Shown piece after piece: positions 6,815 through 7,669 of a stretch of 7,669 nt of DNA. Both the position numbers and the translations under genes were made by a program. The notes under the pieces are model-generated. The model saw only the letters and a program-made list of their open reading frames with translations. It had not been told where the DNA came from and made no database searches. The DNA lies in the NCBI GenBank assembly GCA_020724025.1, contig DYHU01000185.1, positions 1 through 7,669 on the forward strand, written 5' to 3'. The DNA comes from Syntrophorhabdus sp. Lineage in GTDB: Bacteria > Desulfobacterota > BSN033 > UBA1163. Numbering within the stretch: the first letter of the stretch is position 1; every line of letters begins with the position of its first letter.

Positions 6815-7474
6815 TTACCCCCTCTTCCGGTAAAGACCATGTTTAAGGATATAGACTTCTGTTTCAGAAGGGATAAGATACCTCACCGACTCTCCTTTCT
6901 CGATCAACTCCCGGACCTTGGTCGAGGAGATGTCCAGGAAAGAGATCTCTTTGAAAGTGAGATGGTATCCCGAGAAATGAACCCAGACCCTCGTTTCGAG
7001 ATCATATTGAAACGAAGAAGTCAGAGAGCCTGGAAGCTGAGAGGCGACAGGCGTTTTATGGAACCCTGGCCGGGCCATCACGATGAAATGGCAGAGGGTA
7101 AAGAGGTTTTGAAAATCCTTCCAGGTCTCTATCTCCACAAAGGCATCCCCTCCCAGGATGAAAAAGAGGGTATCCGTGCACCCCTCATGAAAATGGCGGA
7201 GGGTGTCGATCGTATAGGATTTTCCCGGCCTTGAGAGCTCGATGTCAGAGATGGAGAAGTATGGATTGGAGGCAACGGCCAGTCTCACCATCTCCAGCCG
7301 GTGCTTCGCATCGATGATCTCCTCCGCGGCCTTATGGGGGGGGAGGGCTGACGGGATAAAGATGATTTCATCCAGGCGAAAGGCCTCCCGAATCTCCTCC
7401 GCTCCCCTGAGATGCCCCAGGTGGATGGGGTTGAAAGTGCCCCCGAAGAGACCAATCCTTTTTTTTGGTGACAC
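6815..7474 (-). CDS. nadD: Nicotinate-mononucleotide adenylyltransferase NadD
   Basis: NadD joins nicotinate mononucleotide and ATP to give deamido-NAD, the penultimate step of NAD synthesis in the cytoplasm. The 219-residue product has normal length and all main motifs: GLFGGTFNPIHLGHL at 8-22 with the nucleotidyltransferase HxGH (H18-x-G-H21), IPSALPPHK at 40-48, GKSYTIDTL at 84-92, ILGGDAF at 106-112 and ISSTKVRELI at 182-191. The start is GTG at 7474, chosen because it lies just before the beta-strand leading into GGTFNP and no ATG is available in frame. Its ribosome binding site is poor: the nearest GGAG is about 15 nt away. The gene ends 98 nt before rsfS. Nothing clearly promoter-like was found upstream. 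Confidence 0.96.
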   Translation of the reverse strand: MSPKKRIGLFGGTFNPIHLGHLRGAEEIREAFRLDEIIFIPSALPPHKAAEEIIDAKHRLEMVRLAVASNPYFSISDIELSRPGKSYTIDTLRHFHEGCTDTLFFILGGDAFVEIETWKDFQNLFTLCHFIVMARPGFHKTPVASQLPGSLTSSFQYDLETRVWVHFSGYHLTFKEISFLDISSTKVRELIEKGESVRYLIPSETEVYILKHGLYRKRG

Positions 7475-7531
7475 AGCTTTCTTTTCTATCTCCGCTCTCC
7501 TCCCATCACTAGTTTTTTATTTCCACCTTTC
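7475..7531. other. Leader region of nadD, no gene
   Basis: This short stretch holds purine-rich, Shine-Dalgarno-like DNA on the minus strand (GGGAGGAG at 7504-7497, GCGGAG further on) and an AT-rich tract (7511-7520). A six-codon reading frame (ATG 7506 to TAG 7486) overlaps the purine-rich part but nothing supports its translation. No convincing -10/-35 pair was seen. Confidence 0.4.
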
Positions 7532-7623
7532 TGGAATAATGGAATGATGGAATAATGAGTTAGAAATTACGCAACCATACAATCTTCTTGTATTGGTTGT
7601 TCCAATATTCCATGATTCCAATA
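7532..7623. repeat. Mirrored 8-bp repeat array around a hairpin, upstream of nadD
   Basis: Three 8-bp units, TGGAATAA, TGGAATGA and TGGAATAA (7532-7555), face three 8-bp units, TTCCAATA, TTCCATGA and TTCCAATA (7600-7623), so the core word TGGAAT is mirrored as ATTCCA at the same 8-bp spacing. Between the arms is a hairpin: CAACCATACAA (7572-7582) pairs with TTGTATTGGTTG (7588-7599) with a single bulged T and a TCTTC loop. The plan matches the array at 3515-3745, with different words. No T-tract follows the hairpin, so it is not a standard terminator. Function unknown. Confidence 0.8.
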
Positions 7624-7647
7624 TTGATGAACTCGTAAAAAGTCGTC

Positions 7648-7667
7648 ATTCCCGTGAAAACGGGAAT
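7648..7667. repeat. 20-bp hairpin repeat of the ATTCCC-N8-GGGAAT type
   Basis: ATTCCCGT and ACGGGAAT form a perfect 8-bp stem closed by a GAAA tetraloop. The pattern ATTCCC-N8-GGGAAT is that of the Neisseria dRS3 repeat, and similar 'GTCATTCCCG...CGGGAATCC' hairpins are widespread as interspersed repeats in proteobacterial genomes, by recall. The flanking AACTCGTAAAAAGTCGTC (7630-7647) looks like part of a longer repeat that continues past the right edge. Confidence 0.75.
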
Positions 7668-7669
7668 CC

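Noticed and set aside
7486..7506. Six-codon leader peptide frame upstream of nadD
   Set aside because: No ribosome site or attenuator-like structure accompanies it; it simply overlaps a purine-rich tract.

Overview
The window reads as one minus-strand gene cluster from a Gram-negative bacterium, with two unusual repeat-built intergenic regions. The outer-membrane genes (a LapA/LapB fusion and a giant AsmA-like protein), the nadD-rsfS pair, the DksA/TraR-type protein and an ATTCCC-N8-GGGAAT hairpin repeat suggest an uncultured, Desulfobacterota-like ('deltaproteobacterial') genome. That assignment is an inference from gene content and style only. No RNA gene, transposase, integrase or CRISPR array is visible.

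Layout, in transcription order from right to left. 7475-7669 holds no gene. It contains a GAAA-capped hairpin repeat at the window edge and a nested inverted structure made of 8-bp units around a strong hairpin. Next come nadD (NAD synthesis, GTG start) and a 98-bp AT-rich gap carrying a convincing sigma70-type promoter. Then rsfS (ribosome silencing factor), a DksA/TraR-like zinc-finger regulator with a duplicated lysine-rich N-terminus, a LapA-LapB fusion and comF follow closely. A 252-bp gap (3481-3732) is filled almost wholly by mirrored short-period repeats. Last is an AsmA/YhdP-like envelope protein with at least 1160 codons. It is open through the left edge, so its stop codon is not in the window, but its C-terminal domain is almost complete.

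How the genes fit together: nadD and rsfS are a common housekeeping pair. The DksA-like factor would tune transcription, and LapAB would sit at the inner membrane controlling lipopolysaccharide synthesis. The AsmA-like protein probably spans the periplasm in lipid transport or outer-membrane homeostasis. The internal promoter suggests that rsfS-dksA-lapAB-comF can be transcribed apart from nadD.

The most unusual content is the pair of intergenic repeat regions. Each is built from degenerate 7-10 bp words in evenly spaced runs, with the reverse-complement words at the same period on the other side of a centre. The two regions use different words but the same plan. In one of them the repeat supplies the last codons and the stop of comF. 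No complete new enzymatic system is visible.
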